NCBI GenBank assembly: GCA_016271365.2
Contig: JADMNL010000028.1
Coordinates: 53,338,001 to 53,402,000, forward strand
DNA: 64,000 bases
Source of the DNA: Neoceratodus forsteri
Lineage: Eukaryota; Chordata; Ceratodontiformes; Ceratodontidae
Direction: 5' to 3'
In this document: positions 63,591 to 64,000 of the stretch, piece after piece
How the letters are laid out: every line of letters starts with the position of its first letter
Numbering within the stretch: position 1 is the first letter of the stretch
Program-made: the position numbers and the translations under genes
The notes under the pieces: model-generated
Databases searched by the model: none
Told to the model about the DNA's origin: nothing
The model's input: only the letters and a program-made list of their open reading frames with translations

Positions 63591-64000
63591 TGCAAATCAG
63601 CAAATTCTGAACTTATAAAACCAAGCCTTGAGGTGGAGGGATTTAGTCGGGTACCACACTCTCCCCTGTGCACAGGTCAGCAAGTCATGGGTCCTGGGCA
63701 AGGTCAGGGGAGTGGATGTCGAGACAGGAGAGGATACCAGAACTGTCGCTGATCTGGAGCAATCAGAACCACCTGGGGCTGAGTTCAGATTTTACCAACA
63801 CCCTGAAGAGGAAGGGAAAAGCATATAAATTTCTGTCAATCCAGCAGAAAAGCGTCCAGGACTAGGCCCAGCACTGGAGGCCTGCAACAAAATAAGAAGT
63901 TGATGGTTGTCACAGAACAAGAGATCTATCTGAGGTGCCCAAATGTGAACAAACCCCCAATACCTGAGGATTCAGGAACCATTCGTGATGGCCCTGGAAT
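63590..64000 (-). pseudogene. DIRS-E pol end: methyltransferase-like and RNase H part
   Basis: The minus strand matches DIRS-B 11,450-11,890: a GGGCCTAGTCCTGGACGC block, the segment equal to DNHQLPLFC (CAACCATCAACTTCTTATTTTG, about 63,890-63,912) and GGGCCATCACGAATGGTTCC (about 63,972-63,991). Frames are broken. Only the C-terminal part of pol is inside the window. Confidence 0.65.

Larger units (their letters stand above)
62076..64000 (-). mobile_element. DIRS-E, 3' part of a third DIRS subfamily (cut by window edge)
   Basis: Minus strand: 3' inverted repeat from AAGAAAAAATTACTCACC at 62,076, spacer, ICR at 62,542-62,630, a decayed recombinase and the start of pol. The terminal repeat differs from A and B types (TATATGGGAC), and so does the ICR. 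Its spacer shares CCATTGGCTACC and AAAAGACTCAAGTCC with DIRS-B. It has more deletions than the other copies. The element continues beyond 64,000. Confidence 0.85.

Noticed and set aside
1..64000. A multi-gene operon or defence-type system
   Set aside because: All sizeable coding regions are explained by DIRS and LINE elements; there is no set of co-directional host genes.

Overview
This is an animal nuclear genome window built almost entirely of retrotransposons lying in, or nested inside, one another. I found no bacterial-style gene layout, no rRNA or tRNA gene, no CRISPR array and no complete host protein-coding gene. The mix of elements (DIRS-type tyrosine-recombinase retrotransposons, CR1-like, L2/Rex1-like and L1/Tx1-like LINEs, MIR/CORE-like tRNA-derived SINEs, foldback and TIR elements) points to a vertebrate with a large repeat-rich genome. 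A caecilian or salamander amphibian, or a lungfish, fits best, but the sequence alone does not settle the species.

Layout. 1-45 is the end of a DIRS element lying to the left. 46-714 holds a foldback-family fragment and a short MITE. 715-6,436 is a full-length DIRS element on the minus strand (DIRS-A: gag, then RT/RNase H/methyltransferase-like pol, then tyrosine recombinase). 6,437-9,068 has two old local tandem duplications. 9,069 to about 17,110 is an L1/Tx1-like LINE (minus) split by DIRS-B (9,826-15,453). 17,112-21,103 is CR1-like LINE X1 (plus), followed by CR1-like Y1 (21,104-23,078). 23,079-27,455 holds two DIRS pieces joined head to head (C and C'). 27,456-30,965 has a third CR1-like fragment, two short TIR elements, a SINE with a perfect target duplication and a CR1 3' end. 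31,598-33,362 is a large foldback element with a near-palindromic core. 33,363 to about 45,450 is an L1/Tx1-like LINE (plus) shattered by at least eight later insertions. 45,450-49,140 contains a MIR-like SINE, the best candidate host exon (46,034-46,098) and CR1-like X2. 49,141-59,779 is DIRS-D (plus), interrupted by a full-length CR1-like Y3 (51,595-56,580). 59,780-62,075 is mostly unassigned sequence. 62,076-64,000 is the 3' half of a third DIRS subfamily (DIRS-E), cut by the window edge.

How parts relate. The DIRS copies share one architecture: inverted terminal repeats plus an internal complementary region (ICR) whose two halves are complementary to the two outer termini. This is the arrangement expected for replication through a circular intermediate and recombinase integration. 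All DIRS and LINE coding regions are broken by stops or indels, so none of these copies is likely to be autonomous today, although DIRS-A pol and DIRS-C recombinase remain largely open. Several insertions can be checked internally because the interrupted reading frame resumes exactly across the empty site.
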